Assembly (NCBI RefSeq): GCF_001638985.1
Contig: NW_017265147.1
Coordinates: 341,545-405,544 of the forward strand
DNA from: Phycomyces blakesleeanus NRRL 1555(-)
Taxonomy: Eukaryota; Mucoromycota; Mucoromycetes; Mucorales; Phycomycetaceae
Reading direction: 5' to 3'
DNA length: 64,000 nucleotides
A program made the translations under genes and the position numbers. The first letter of the stretch is position 1, and each line of letters begins with the position of its first letter. This document shows positions 23,283 to 35,845 of the stretch, piece by piece. Under the pieces are notes generated by a model. It saw only the letters and a list, made by a program, of their open reading frames with translations. It was not told the origin of the DNA and made no database searches.

Positions 23283-24592
23283 TTATTCATCGTTGATTGC
23301 CCAACGAGGCAATGACTGGGACAGGGTGGCAGAAACAGAGCAAGGCAACAATATTGTTGGATATCTGTTCATTCTTGGCTTTGTTCCCATGCCCACATTT
23401 GACACGTGATGGGCACAATCAATGTCGTCAACCATTGTCAACAATCTGTTGAACTGTATTTATTTTTATTATTTCTTTATTTTTCTTGTTATAAAACTTA
23501 TTTATTTATTCTAAATATTATTTATCTCTTCACTTCTCCAAGTGGGGCGAGCCACATGCAAATACCATTGTAGAAGATTGTCCACGATCTCAATATCTGA
23601 CTCACCATCAGATATGACATCCTTCTGAAAGAGTTTGAGATAGGCCTTCTCAACAGGGTTTCCAGTCTTATATCACATTGCAGCATCAATAGCTATCCAG
23701 TTGTCCATGTATGTCAACTTGCATTGGATAGACATCTGGTTATATAGATTATAGCTTGAGAAAATAGTAATATACGAATTAATTTTTTATATAGTATATA
23801 CAAACCTGAAGAGTACGACTTTTTGCTCTCCCCTTGCTGTTTTTCTTGACCTTCTGCTCAGGAGACTCGTGGAAAGTACGATGACTGTGCTTGTACCTGT
23901 TCTTGATTTTATCACTTATCACTCATGGGTGAGTACCAGCTAGACGAGTCTGGGTGCTAATGTAGCTCTTCAAGTAGTTGATAACAGCTACGTTATTGCG
24001 GTGGTTAATCTTCTTGTTCAAGTTCCACTTCTTCTTACTCTCGTTCTTAGCAACAAGAGCAGGGTCGTCAGACTCGAACTTCCAGTCCCACAATTTTTCA
24101 GCAAAGATTTCCTAAATACAGGTTGTTTAATAAGTTGTTGATACTAACATATATTAATATTAATTACCGAGATAATGACAGAAACCTCGGCATTACTGAG
24201 GGAGGTCTGGGGGACATGGGTTGTATCAGAGATGGTCCTAGACTAGCCATATGAGTCTGATTGTTGGCACAGGCAGTTGCAAAGTCTGCAAATGCCGTAT
24301 GTGTCTTTCCAGACGTGTCAACAACAACGCCCATCCTGTTTTTAAAGGCTGTCATGTTGCTATTGACAGCAGCAATGTCATCCTTGACACCATTGATACT
24401 GTTATTTACTTTGTTAAACATTTCAACAATTTCCATGTATTGCTGATCTTGGATAGTGTTGGATGAGAAACTGGAGGCAATTTCTCGAGGTGCAACATGG
24501 CCAGCCAAAACACGGTTTGCAGAGGTAGATATAATTGCAGATGCTTTTCCTTTTCCTTTACGGTCTGTTTTTCTGCTGCTATTGGAAGGCAA
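23283..24592 (-). pseudogene. Conserved accessory protein of Tnp2 element C, function unknown
   Basis: Homologous in order and spacing to 11839-13035. The N-terminal exon (24592 to about 24175) reads MPSNSSRKTDRKGKGKAS, basic, then a possible coiled coil (EIVEMFNKVNNSINGVKDDI). After an intron come AKNESKKKWNLNKKINHRNN, YLKSYISTQTR, ESPEQKVKKN, SDGESDIE and VARPTWRSEE; a last part gives KPRMNRYP and LPRWAINDE before TAA at 23283. TGA codons near 23925 and 23680 fall where Trp would fit (HP-stop-VISD, AAM-stop-YKTG). The basic N-terminus and coiled coil suggest nucleic-acid binding or oligomerisation, which is inference. It is transcribed toward the transposase gene. Confidence 0.7.
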
Positions 24593-26294
24593 TTTTTTTT
24601 ATTGTATTTTTATTAAAGTTTTATACATTAATAAATTATTAAAATAAAATAAATGTATGGGTTGAAATATATTTATTTTTGTTTAATCAAAGATATACAT
24701 ACAAAATAAGTTGATGTAAAGTAGATTTATGAAATAGCTGAGAAAAGTAAGGGTTTATATATTATTCTCTATAAAATTCTTTATAACCTTGAACAACTTC
24801 TTTAATATTTAACATAGAACTTAGTGTTACAATATAATTTCAGACTATTCATTTTATTACTATTGTATTTTACTAGAGTCAATTCTCATCTAAACTGCCT
24901 TCTGTTTGAAAGCCCACTTTTTTTTTCTTTTTCTTTATTTTTTTTATTTCTTTTTTTCCTGTTTCTTTTCCGCTTTATTTACTTTTATTCTAATTGATGT
25001 ATTTGAGTTCACACCCTGGTAAGCAATTTGTTTTTATTATTTTATTGTTATATTTATTCTTAATGTTTTTTCTTTTATTATTATTGTGGTTGCTGATAGT
25101 ATTACAAGTCTTTGCCGTGTTGATTAATGGACAAGAACAAAAAGATAAAATGCGGTTATTGTGTATGTGTTTCTTTATTAATTATTTTCTTTTTCTATCC
25201 TCAGCTCATTAGCTCCTCATCTCATTAATTCCTCAGCTCATCATAAAGACATACAAACAGCAGAAATTTATCTGGTAAGTCTGAATAATGTATTTATTTA
25301 TTTTATCCTTATATCTAATTTTGTTTATTTTCTATCTCTGTTAGTACTGCCAACATTTCTATGTACCTGATTGAATAGCTTGTCTTTGAAAACCGGTTTT
25401 CTTTGGTAAGTAATAAAGCTAAACTTTATTCCATGATCTTTACTAATGCGTTTTATTAAACCTTTCAGAACAACAGTCAATGTGCACTATGTCTGGTTTT
25501 GACGAAAGTACTGATAAGTAGTCATACTATTTAAATTAAAGAAAAATAAATATTTATATAATCTAATATAATTGAATAATTTTTTAGCCTTCTCTTACTA
25601 GTGAAATACTGTAAACACGCGTTTCATTTTAGGATTCTATTGTTTTGGAAGTATTTATGTATTATAACATATGAAAGGGTTTGTTATTATATTAGTTATA
25701 TAGTAGCCTATATATTAGATTAGACTATATATTGTCAAGCCATACATATTATAAGCAAGAAGCTTTTTTTTTAATAAAAACAATTTTTCCAAAACAATTC
25801 CTATAAAAATATTTGAAATGAAGTGCAAGAAGTATTGCAGTAGTATGGCATGTATGAATCCTATAGTTTAGCCATGCATGATTGTCTAATAAAAGTGTTT
25901 AGATTTGGAAGACAGTATACATAAATCCTGCTTCTTCTGTTAAATGATCCAATAGAATATCATTATTTCAGTAGACAGTTTTCTATCAAAAATAGATTTT
26001 CTATTGGAATCTCTGTTTCAAAGCAAGTTTAATTTAATGTAACATCCAAAAAAAAAGATGTCATAATTTGATTATTCTCTCTGCAATTAAATAGTTTAAA
26101 AGAAACTTACATTTCTATATGGATCATTATAAGTTCAAAAGCTACATGGACAACTCACAGGTAACATAACATATTGTGAATGGAATTTATAAATGTCAAA
26201 TTCCAGAATTTAATTATTCTGTCACTCAGAATTTTCCATACTATCGCATATGTGTAGAAATCTAATTCCCCAGTGATATTAGGAATTGATTTAT
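24593..26294. other. AT-rich spacer, nothing recognised
   Basis: The region lies upstream of accessory gene C and beyond the 3' end of Tnp2-D. I see low-complexity T-rich sequence, short frames without family resemblance, and no accessory gene for D. Confidence 0.5.
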
Positions 26295-29200
26295 CTAGGT
26301 AAAGAAATTATAAGCTTCTTATTGACTTTTTGTTTTGTTTGGAAGTCTACAATCGCAACAGGAAGGAGAAAGCGATGTACAGGCAATATGCTCTGGAAAT
26401 CAGGTGCAGAAAATGCAGGATCTCAAACTTCCACACCTCCAAGTTGTCTACTTGTTACTTGCAAAGTCTTGTACCACTTTACATACGCAAAAGTATGCTG
26501 GCTACTTTGAATGTTTCCGTAATGTGGAGTTGAAACAAGTGGACTAAATGAATAAACAAATAGATACTGAATCTTACTGACATACGTGTACTTTGCTCCA
26601 TTTTGCTCTTCAATGAACATAGCTTGTAAATAAGATCCACACCCATTTGTTCCCTTACATTCTTTGAAGACCTGACCTAGAAGATTGATAGATTTCAGAG
26701 TTTCTGTTATGTATGAGATAAAAATAAGATATAAAATAAAACAAGTGCAGACGAGAGTACGGTGAGACTTTGTTTTATTAGAAGAAGTGAAAGAATCAGA
26801 AAAGAAATGCTGTTCTATTGCTATTAGTATTGTGCATTTATATGGACATTTTATTTAGCTTGGTGATGATATGATGATATCATGTAATGTCTGTTTCTCT
26901 ACCATTATCTTCTATGATTTAGTTCTTATGTTTTTAGTGTTATTGACTAGAGACTTAGTATTTCTCTTAGTATGTTCTTTACGTAATTTCCTTGTATAAG
27001 GGAAAGTATATCTTTTAGTATTGTTACTAGTTGTTGGTAACTCAATATACGTATTTATTGAGTGTCCGTACTTTTAATTTAAATCTACAATTATGTTGGA
27101 TACAACAGTTTCAATTCAGTCATTGACGAAGACCATTCTGTTGATGTTGTCTTTGCAGCTAGAGATGGTGGGATCATCATATGCAACCTGGTAGTACTCT
27201 ACCAAACAATCGTATTTCTGTCTTGGCATTATTTGGAAAGATTTTTTTTAGAGGAAGGGTGGATGTAAGCAAGGGCTCGTTACAACAAATTAAAAGATAT
27301 GGGTTTTCTGCAGCGTCAATAAAATCCGGAAGAGAGAATCCATTGTAAATGTCCGTTGTACTTGTGTGAGAAACAGTATTACTGCGTGTATTTACTGATT
27401 TGCTGAAAATGCTAGAGCAATCGAATGGGCCTGCTGTCTTCAACAAATCACAAACAACATTGCCTTTACAGGTATCTTTGATAAAGACTTTCATATATAT
27501 TATTTCAAAACCTGTACAACAATTTGTTTTGACATTTTTTAGGACACTGTTATATTGCTCAAAACTGAACAACCAGTATCCATACACAGACCCAAAGTCG
27601 GTAAGTGTTTGCTGGAGATGAAGGTGAAGGTGCATATTAGGAGAGAGTAGATTACGGCTGTAAATATGCTGACAGCCTTGACAAAACTTCTCTAATGATA
27701 CATGTGCATTTTTTACATTGTCTCAAGAAATATTGGGCTTGCTGAGGTGCCAACATGCGTCCACAAAAAACATTCAGTTTTTATACATTCTTGGTAGCAA
27801 GACATCTTTCAGCACAACTGGAGAGTACACAAGACACCACAACTTCCACTTGTCTGCCTTCATGAAAGGGAATCCCTTTGCAATCTTGGTCTTCAATACA
27901 GTATAATCCGACAGCAACACCATTTTCTTAACAATCTTTTGCATGGCAACAAGTTTTTGTTGTCAATTACTTCATCTGCTAACCATTTCTCTATCATTCT
28001 TCTGACAGTGCCCAAAAAGAGATTGTGTATTCGATCAATGATTGTGCAGCAGACAGCATCAAAATATTGAAGACAATACAGTTCGGACCAGCAAACACCA
28101 TTTTCTACTTCAAGACAATGTCTTTCAGTTTGAGTGGTTGCATTTCTTCAGACCTCAGCATCCTTACGATTATCATTCTTAGTGTGAAGGAGCTACTTTG
28201 AGAAATCAAATCCAGAGTAATCAACAGAACTTGTTCTAGCTAGTCAGGAGAATTGACAGGAGCACTTGGGATATGCATTAGTACTCGTATGGGATGTGAA
28301 TCCATATACTTTCCTAGCAGCGGGAATGTCACAAGCAACCATGAGGAGGGCAACGCAAACAGTAGTATCATGCAGGCAGTTGTTTGTCTTGATCTTGATG
28401 CTGGTATACAGCTTCTCCAATTCATCTACCAAGGGCCTCAGATAACTTTTGATTTCAGATGTCTTTGCTTCTTTTGGACCAGGCATCAATCCAACAAGGA
28501 TCACGTTTTTCTTTTTGAATTGGACATCACAAGGAAGATTATTTACAGCAAGGTAAATAGCATCACAAGAATATGTGACTCTATCAAATGGTTGGAACCA
28601 GTCGATATTCAAAGTCAACATCAACGAGCAGTTGCTGTCAACAAAAGGAATGCCATCAATATCTTTCAGTTCGTTTCACATTGCACTGTCATATATGTCA
28701 AACATGGTCCCCTCTACTTTTGGACTACGGTTCCATGAATTGATCTGGCTTTTGAATTCAGGGCGAGAGAACAGAGATGTTATTGACTTAATAACAGAAT
28801 GGTAAATGTAAGTTCTTCTAGGAACTGTGGACTGTCTTCCTGATTTGAACAAGGTGTTGTTGCAAAGATTATTGGTGCCAAACTTGCGGAATGTACAACA
28901 AGGAGGAGTAGATCCATTGTTTTTATAAATGCCATGACACTCACTGCATGCAATATATTTTTTGATCCCATTTGTGAAGGTATTAAAACCTGCCATGCTT
29001 TTGAGACCAGGGACGCTAACAGGAAGGCGGAATGGATCTCTGAACAGCTCAAGGATTTTGTTCATGATGGCAATGATAATAATGATACCTTTGTCAACTA
29101 TGTACAATGATACAAACAGCGCAAGAACCTTTACAATGAAACAATGAATGAAACTCAACTCTGAGTTAGATTCGGAGAAGTATTCTTTGTTTTAGAAAAA

Positions 29201-29850
29201 AAATGTATTAATATTCAGTGAATCATTAAATAGCCAAACCCTATTCATAAAAAAAGTACACACCTTTGTTCTCAATATTATCTTCAATATCATCATCATC
29301 ATCTTCATCAGAATCAACATCGTTAAAATCTTTGTCTTCTTGATTGCCAAATACGTTGTCAGCTTCAGAAAGAAGTAAGACTCGAGTAATAATTGGTGCA
29401 CTCATATCTGTTTCAGTGCTGTTTTCCAAGTCTACCAAAGTATAACAAAATAAGTTAGACTTGAAAATAAAAACTAAAAAAAAAGTTTTTTTTTACCAAA
29501 GTCATAATCCATGTCACTGAAATTGTCTACGGCTTCAAAGTATTGTTCATCATCAATAATAGTATCAGAAGTAGTTTCTTGAATAGTCTCTGAGATAGTT
29601 TCAATCGAAGCTGTAGTTGCTGCTATAGTATGTTATATATGTTATTATTTGAGACACAAATAATTCATGATTCAAAGATATAAAACAGATTATATAATTC
29701 TTATATCTCTTATTGTTATAATAATCATTAAGTCCAGCATCCTCTTTTCTCTTGTGCAATTTAAATGTCTGAATAGATATTTTATTACATCTGCCAGATT
29801 TGTTTTTGCAAACAGAACAGAAGCATAAATGTGTTTTCTTTGATTGACAG
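26295..29850 (-). pseudogene. Tnp2-type transposase, copy D, decayed and LTR-interrupted
   Basis: Reads on the minus strand. The N-terminal exon has a zinc motif (HLCFCSVCKNKSG ... FKLHKRKE); acidic exons follow, then FVSLYIVDKGIII, DPFRLPVSVPGLKSM, CSECHGIYKN, RRTYIYHSVIKS, MMLTLNIDWFQPFDR, GLMPGPKEA, LLMVACDIPAARK, HNLFLGTVRRMI, HLHLHLQQTLTDFG and YGYWLFSFEQYN. It ends PDFQSILPVHR ... SLPR at 26295. TGA at 28676, near 28151 and near 27770, and TAG near 28195, replace Trp seen in copy C. A 403-bp solo LTR (26705-27107) splits the C-terminal part. No accessory gene accompanies it. The start codon is not identifiable. Confidence 0.87.
26705..27107 (-). repeat. Solo LTR of a second LTR family inside Tnp2-D
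   Basis: A 403-bp block with TG..CA ends (TGTTATGTATGAG ... GGATACAACA) is flanked by perfect 5-bp copies GTTTC (26700-26704, 27108-27112) and interrupts the D reading frame exactly there. On the minus strand a TATAAA-like TCCATATAAATGC precedes AATAAAAC, the order expected for U3-R-U5, so I place it on the minus strand. It shares no sequence with the gypsy-1 or gypsy-2 LTRs, and no other copy is in the window. Copia or gypsy origin cannot be told. Confidence 0.88.
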
Positions 29851-30119
29851 ATCAGTGCTATTACTTAAGAGTTATATGAAAAATATTATAGTTTAACAGT
29901 AAGGAAGACAAAAATATATTCAGGTACAGTTTATTTTATTAAATTTGAGTTTGATATCTTGTTCTGATACTACACAACTCTCAAAAACCAATAAAATTGT
30001 CAAAAAGGGAACTCAAGATCAAAATCTAGAAAAAGTGTCTGAGATAGAAATTTTGGCTTTCTATCTCAAGAATTTTAGAAACCTATTGCATATAGAATTT
30101 GGGCACTTTTTTGCAGTGA

Positions 30120-31895
30120 ATGCTGAATAATGTGTTGGTTAATCATGAACATGCCAATTTCAATATCTGCTGTAGAAAGAAGACTCAAGAAATATGTTTC
30201 ATTCTACAAGATTACTAAACAAAAAGATAAAAGTAAATTACTATGAAAAATGAAATAAAATATAGTATTAAACATACTTTCTTATCGAGGTTTGATCTTC
30301 TGCTAATAACTCTCAGCTCATAAGTAAATTGCATGTTTGAACCAGGCCAAGTAATGTCTTTCGGGCAATCGAGTCTTGGACATGCTCTGCAACTAACGTG
30401 GGGACAACAAAGAGTAAAAAGTCTGCCCAATCCACAACTCTAAAGAAACCAGCATTCTTTGTAACGTCTCTCCAGGCACCATGCAATGATGTAGGGATTG
30501 TGGATTTTGCGGCTACCATTGCAGCACCAATCTCTCTTTGGGTGGCAAAAGAAAGACATAGAGGATGCTTGATTCCATACTTTCTGCATATAAGTTCCCA
30601 TATCTGTTTACCAATTTCATAGCACAGACCATGCATCTCGTCAAACACAAAAAAAACGGGCCAGAGAATGTTTCCATTGAGACTAAAAGTGACTGACCAT
30701 TGAGTCCCTTTCTGTCTTCACTGCTTGCCAGATTGTAGTTTCTGAAACTCTCCAGTGAGCGCGTCTGGGTTCCAGGCAACATACAGAAGTACTGGCCATG
30801 TTTAGGAGTTTGGCCCACTACATGACAAATATAACAGCCATTCTTACTCATGTGGCCAACATGGCATGCCAGCTTTGTGAGAGCCAGAATATTGCCAGTG
30901 ACTATGAGGACATGCGCCTTTGCCCTGATCATCATTGTTGGTGTCTTTACTTCCATGCCTTCTGTCTGGAGCAAACAGAGATCTCTCAGCATTGGCTCAA
31001 GAAAAGACCAGATGTCACTGGGACCAGTGTAACCAGGAAGCATTGCTATTTGGATCATCCTGTTTTTCTCATAACGGATCGTCGGACTCAAGTTCAAGAC
31101 AGTTGCATGAACAATGGTTACTGATCCAGATACATTGTGTGGGTTGAACCCATTCATGGACAACAAAATCGCAATATCGTTTTCACCAGAAAACAGATGC
31201 TTCATGGATTGGTATACATAACCATCAAAAACATCTGCTTTTTGTCCGTCTTGGCTGGATTGGTGGTTATGACGATAGAGCATTTCAGCCCTGGTCTTGT
31301 CATCAGCCAAGCACAAAGCAAGCTGTCTGGCCAAAGGAAGCTGTATGATCGATCTCACAGAAACCCTGGTGCCATTTTTGCTAGTTTGGCCATTTTTATA
31401 TCTTGCTTCACCACGTTTTATGCATGCAGTATCATTCTTGTTGTTGAATTGCATACAACCCCTTATGCAAATGGCGTATCTGTTTGCTTTGATACCTAAG
31501 AAGTGCTCAAGAAACTTGTTTCCAAGGTGTGGACTGCATGCTTGGTACATAATATTGATAGAACAATCAAGGATTTAGTTGAAGTGTTCTACAATCTTTT
31601 TGTGGGCTTGACAAGAAATTCCAAACTCCTGAATCAACTGCATGAATACAGGATTCTTTTTATCACCGTTGCTGGGAACAGGAAGAGGCTGGCTAAAATC
31701 AAAGACTAGCGAGGGTGTGGTGCCTTCAATTTCTTCCAGGAAATTCTCATATTCTTTGCCAATATTGTACTATGGTAAGATAAACAATAGTAAGTATGAT
31801 TATCATGATATATGTATTTATGTATTTATGTATCTTACCATGAGCTCATCATCTTTAGTTCTGTCAATAATATTTATATCTTTATTACTGCTCAT
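30120..31895 (-). pseudogene. Tnp2-type transposase, second family (copy E)
   Basis: Distinct from A-D. From ATG at 31895 it reads MSSNKDINIIDRTKDDELM, an intron of about 66 nt (around 31775-31840), then YNIGKEYENFLEEIEGT. Further motifs are KKNPVFMQLIQEFG, LARQLALCLADD, DVFDGYVYQ, ILLSMNGFNPHN, IAMLPGYTGP with FLEPMLRDL (counterpart of GLMPGPK/YLEPLVDDL), NGCYICH, FVFDEMHGLC and KYGIKHPLCLSF. It has one TAA near 31576, an extra T in a T8 run near 30650 that shifts the frame inside FVFDEMH, and a TGA near 30318 in MS-stop-ELLAED where Trp is plausible. An intron follows and a short last exon extends to about 30120. Otherwise continuous over 1.7 kb, so recently inactivated. The single-base slip could also be a sequencing error. 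Confidence 0.8.
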
Positions 31896-32526
31896 ATTAG
31901 TGTTTTCTCTGTTTGTTTATTAAATAATACAACTGATTAACATATTGTCTATCTTTTTGTATTTTTGCTTTTCATAAGCTTACCCAAAGGCCAAGTTAGA
32001 AACTATTGCTGATGTAGACTGACTTTGATCAGAAAAAGAAACTGCTTGAAAAACTTTGGCATTTATAAGCAAGTGTGTGCTATTTGCAATACACTTTTCT
32101 AGACAGCTTTTATATGTTTGACTGTTATTAAAGGTCAACTTGCAAGTAGGCATTGGTAACGAGGGGCTTTTGTAATTTTGGACATGTTTGAGGTAGGTAA
32201 AAAAAAACTTTGTTATATAAGTAAGAATAGAATTAATTACTTTCTGAATGTATAGCTTTATACTTAATTATATAAAGACAATGATGTTATATGCTTTCTG
32301 AATATATGCTCAGGATCTTAAAGAAGTATCTGTATGTCATCAGTGAAGTTACTAGATCAATGTTTCTTCAGGAGTAACCAATAGATTTTTACAAATAATT
32401 TGCAACTAATAATTTGAAGCTAAAAAATTGAAGCTAAAGATTTGAAACTAATAATAGTTTCTGGTAAAAAAATTTATCTTTCTTTCTTTTTCTATAACAA
32501 ACACGTAACTGATTTTTTTTACAATT
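31896..32526. other. Spacer between divergent Tnp2-E and an unknown gene
   Basis: AT-rich noncoding sequence lies between two genes read outward from it (E on -, 32527 on +), so it would hold both promoters. No specific site can be named. Confidence 0.4.
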
Positions 32527-33110
32527 ATGAACAATACAAACAATACAGTGATTCAGTCGCTTCAAGGAATACAAGCTGCACTTATTTCCCTAAAGAGTGG
32601 TCAAGAAGCATTAGAAAAAAAAACAAGATGTGATGCAACTTCAAATGACAAGTTTTTACAATGAATTTAAAGATCGGGAATTTCTAGATAGAACTATTGT
32701 AACCTCTACCAGTGTAAGCAAATACTATAACAACTAAAGTCCTTTCAATTAATGTCAAGCATAATAGACTCTTACTGGCATCATTCCAAGACCCATATCA
32801 AAAATCAACGGTATAACTTTAAAGCATATATACAAGATGATAACAGACGATCTTAGAATAGAATTGACCAAGGAAACTAAGAGAATTATTAACATATATA
32901 CCAAAATTATATGTGATCAACTTGCAGCTCTTTTATGTGTTCAGGATCTTAGAACAAATCCCAGCTGGTCATTGCTTCCTCAAGAAAATAAAAACAGGTT
33001 GTGTATCAATCATTTCATCATACTCAGAGACAATGGAATCGATTTCACCAGATGCCATAGAAACTGGGCATCACTTGCAAAGGTTAGCTAGCTCTGGAGA
33101 GGGGGTATGA
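32527..33110 (+). pseudogene. Spliced relic of unidentified element-associated protein
   Basis: The first exon begins MNNTNNTVIQSLQGIQAALI, a hydrophobic-heptad stretch like a short coiled coil. In the A-run near 32618 the frame must shift to continue QLQMTSFYNEFKDREFLD, ending at a GT splice site near 32713. A later exon (about 32820-33110) gives MITDDLRIELTKETKRI, SWSLLPQENKNRL and NGIDFTRCHRNWASLAK. I do not recognise the family. The layout (N-terminal coiled coil, then an alpha-helical part ending with W and C/W residues) recalls the accessory genes beside Tnp2-A and -C, but no motif is shared. It sits head-to-head with Tnp2-E and may be that element's partner gene; this is inference. Confidence 0.4.
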
Positions 33111-33704
33111 AGTGAGAATATTCTGGTAAGTTCATATCTGGTAGGTACAATAAATTGTGTAATTAATGTGAAAATATGTAATAATCTGAAGAACTTTTAG
33201 TCAGTATGATTCATGAATAAAAGATTATTTCTATTATAACAACTAATAAAAACATTTTTAAATAATAATTTTCAATGAAATAAAGCTTTTTTACCCAATT
33301 AAAACTGTGAATGAGTTAGAATATATATATAAGACCCAATTAAGAGAATGCTTTTGTTTAAATGACCAATACTATCAATATAAATACTGCAATAAAGTTT
33401 ATATTATCTAATTAAAAGTAGTAGTATAACAGAAGTATTTTATGAGTGATAATGCAAAGATTCTTTTTTTCATCTATAACAATAAAAAAGCTCTTTTTCA
33501 TTTTCTTTTTACTAATAGAATGATAAAAATAATATAGAAATTTAAATCTTGGGATATGAATAAAACCTAACATCTGTTAGTCAACGGAAATCTAAATATT
33601 ATTCCAAAAAAGAAAGTAGTATTGATGAAGATTTTACCAAAATCACCTCCTAAAATACTACTTAAAAGTTGACTTAAAATACTACTAAAAAGACAACTTT
33701 TTTT

Positions 33705-33957
33705 CTATAGTGTATGTTAAACAATGGAAAAGGAAAAAGTATTGTGTAGAAGAAGAACAGAGATTGTAGCTAAGATTTTTCTGTTCATAGAAAAATCTTC
33801 TCTTACCACCAATGGCATGACATCATATTAACAAACCGTTAACATTGATCTCTCATAACTAGGATGATATGTCATGACGAACTACTAAACAAACTTACTG
33901 ATCAGACTGACCTTCTGGTACCTGATATTACAGCATAGCTAAACATCAAATCTGCTT
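33705..33957 (-). repeat. LTR-like relic, copy 2 of a dispersed pair
   Basis: Its reverse complement aligns with 37561-37813: GGTACCAGAAGG versus GGGACCAGAAGG, GTTATGAGAG in both, GGTAAGAGAAGATTTTTC versus GGTAAGAGGAGAATTTTTC, and TTCTACACAATACTTTTTCC versus TTCTACACACAATACTTTTT. It directly adjoins repeat R1 (33958-34550). Confidence 0.55.
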
Positions 33958-34550
33958 ACAACACATGTGATAAGATGATACATGTGGTGCTTGTCTTCAT
34001 GGTAAATGTTGACAAATGATAAGTTATGACTGTTATTAAAGGTTTGTAATAGGTTTGTAAATGTGAAATAAAACTCTCTTTTCCAGAAGAGAGAAAAACA
34101 CAAACTCAGAAGATAATATAAAATTAAAGATAATAAAATCAATATAAAAAATAAGGGAAAAACAGTATTATTTATCAATCTAAATAGATTTGACTCAATA
34201 TACTCGGATAATCAAACAAGTAAAATATCACCAGTGTTAAATGGTAAGATATCTTGATGTCAGAAAATAAGACAAAAAAATTAATATTTATTAAATGCAA
34301 TTATTCCAATATTTATATAAATTTTTAAATAGCTTTGCAATTGACTTTAATAATTAAATAAATAAAATATTAAAAAATATAATAAGTTATATAATTTATA
34401 ATCTATTAAATGTGATTTGTTCTTTAGTGTTATTAAATACAAATAAAATATTGAAAAATAATTATTAAGTCATAATCATGAAGATAATTATGCTTGTACA
34501 GAAAAATATATAAAAAATAATATGAATTCTAAGTTCATTTGTTCAGTTAA
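33958..34550 (-). repeat. Dispersed noncoding repeat R1, copy 2
   Basis: Reverse complement of 15329-15905 with many substitutions and small indels. Anchors are GAACAAATCACATTTAATAG, TACTTGTTTGATTATCCGAG and CACATGTATCAT. No coding potential. Confidence 0.65.
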
Positions 34551-35845
34551 ATATAGTCAGAAAATAATATAGATTATATGATTATGTAAAGTGTTTTTGA
34601 CAGGATGATGAGCCTTTTTATTGTACTTATTGATGTTTTGTTTTATAAATAAAAAATCGATTTCTATTCAGCTCCAGCTGCCATTGGGAAATGAAAAATA
34701 ATAAAATATAATTTTCTAGAATTACAAGAAATTCTGCAACATCACTGCACTGCTGGACAACTAGAATTTTGTGGAGAGTTAACTATAACTATAACATTTT
34801 TTGTCAAAGATGACACATGATATATTTGTTTGTTGTGAATTGTAACAGTATTACTTGGCAAATAAATGTAATATGAATTACAAAATACAAAAATAAGAAT
34901 ACAATAAGAATAGAAAAGAATGGGTAATTTGACAGGTAAGAATTGGCAACAGACAGGTAGAAAAAATAGGGAGAAGATAAAAATGGAAATTGTGACAATG
35001 ACAAAGTCTGAGAAAGATAGAAAATGGAAAACAGAGAAACGAAATATATCAAAATCAATAGACAACACTCCAAAGAACAAGGACACTATATATGAATGAA
35101 GAATAATGATAATAACGGACAAAAATAAATAAGATCAAGGATAGAATGATGATTTTATTAATTGAAAAGATTGCTCCTTTTATAAACAGAAATGTTTGGT
35201 TAAAATAATTTTTTAAGGAAAAGAAAAGAAAGTCAAGTGAAAATTTTTACTATATGTAACTGGTGTTGATAGTAGAAGTAGAATAGAAAATTATAGAGAG
35301 TGTAAAATAAAAGTATAGTAAAAATATAATAATTGAATAAAGATAAAATAAAAATATAGTGAGGTAGAATAGAAGTAAAGTAATAATATAATAATGATAT
35401 AGTAAAGTAAAGTAAAAAATATAATAATAGTATAATAATGGAATCTAATAAAATATAATAAAAAATAGTGTAAAATAAATGTCAGCAATAAAGAAGTATA
35501 TAAAATTAGTGGAAAGAGGTATAATGTTTTTAGTGGGTGACAGGTGTTTCTGAGGTGATTATATAGATGGGTATTTTAATTTTAAGGAACAGAATTATAT
35601 TGGGGGGTTTGGGTATAGGGGTATTGGGAGCAAGATTTCCCAAGAAACCTGGGGGGACCACTCTTGTCCCTCGAGACTTGTCACTTGGTCAACTCATCAT
35701 TGACATCAATGCCCACGAGTCTGGTACTGCCCATCATGACTCACTGCTGGACCAAACCACCAAAGAAATCCTCCATCTGGTATCCTTTACCAGAAACTAG
35801 CCAACGTTAGACCTGTCTACAACACACTTGATATAATATATGAAA
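34551..35845. other. AT-rich spacer with a low-complexity tract
   Basis: 35281-35480 is a degenerate repeat of ATAGTAAAATAATA-like words. 35580-35650 is locally G-rich (GGGGGGTTTGGGTATAGGGG). A 77-codon frame at 35567-35800 (RDLSLGQLIIDINAHESG) resembles nothing I recognise and I do not call it a gene. Confidence 0.45.

Noticed and set aside
7447..24800. CACTA-type terminal inverted repeats for Tnp2 elements A-C
   Set aside because: I looked on both sides and found no matching inverted ends; the element borders remain undefined.
30798..31578. Several + strand frames opposite Tnp2-E
   Set aside because: Antisense shadows of the transposase.
35567..35800. 77-codon frame before tRNA-His
   Set aside because: No recognisable domain; it could be chance in a locally GC-richer patch.
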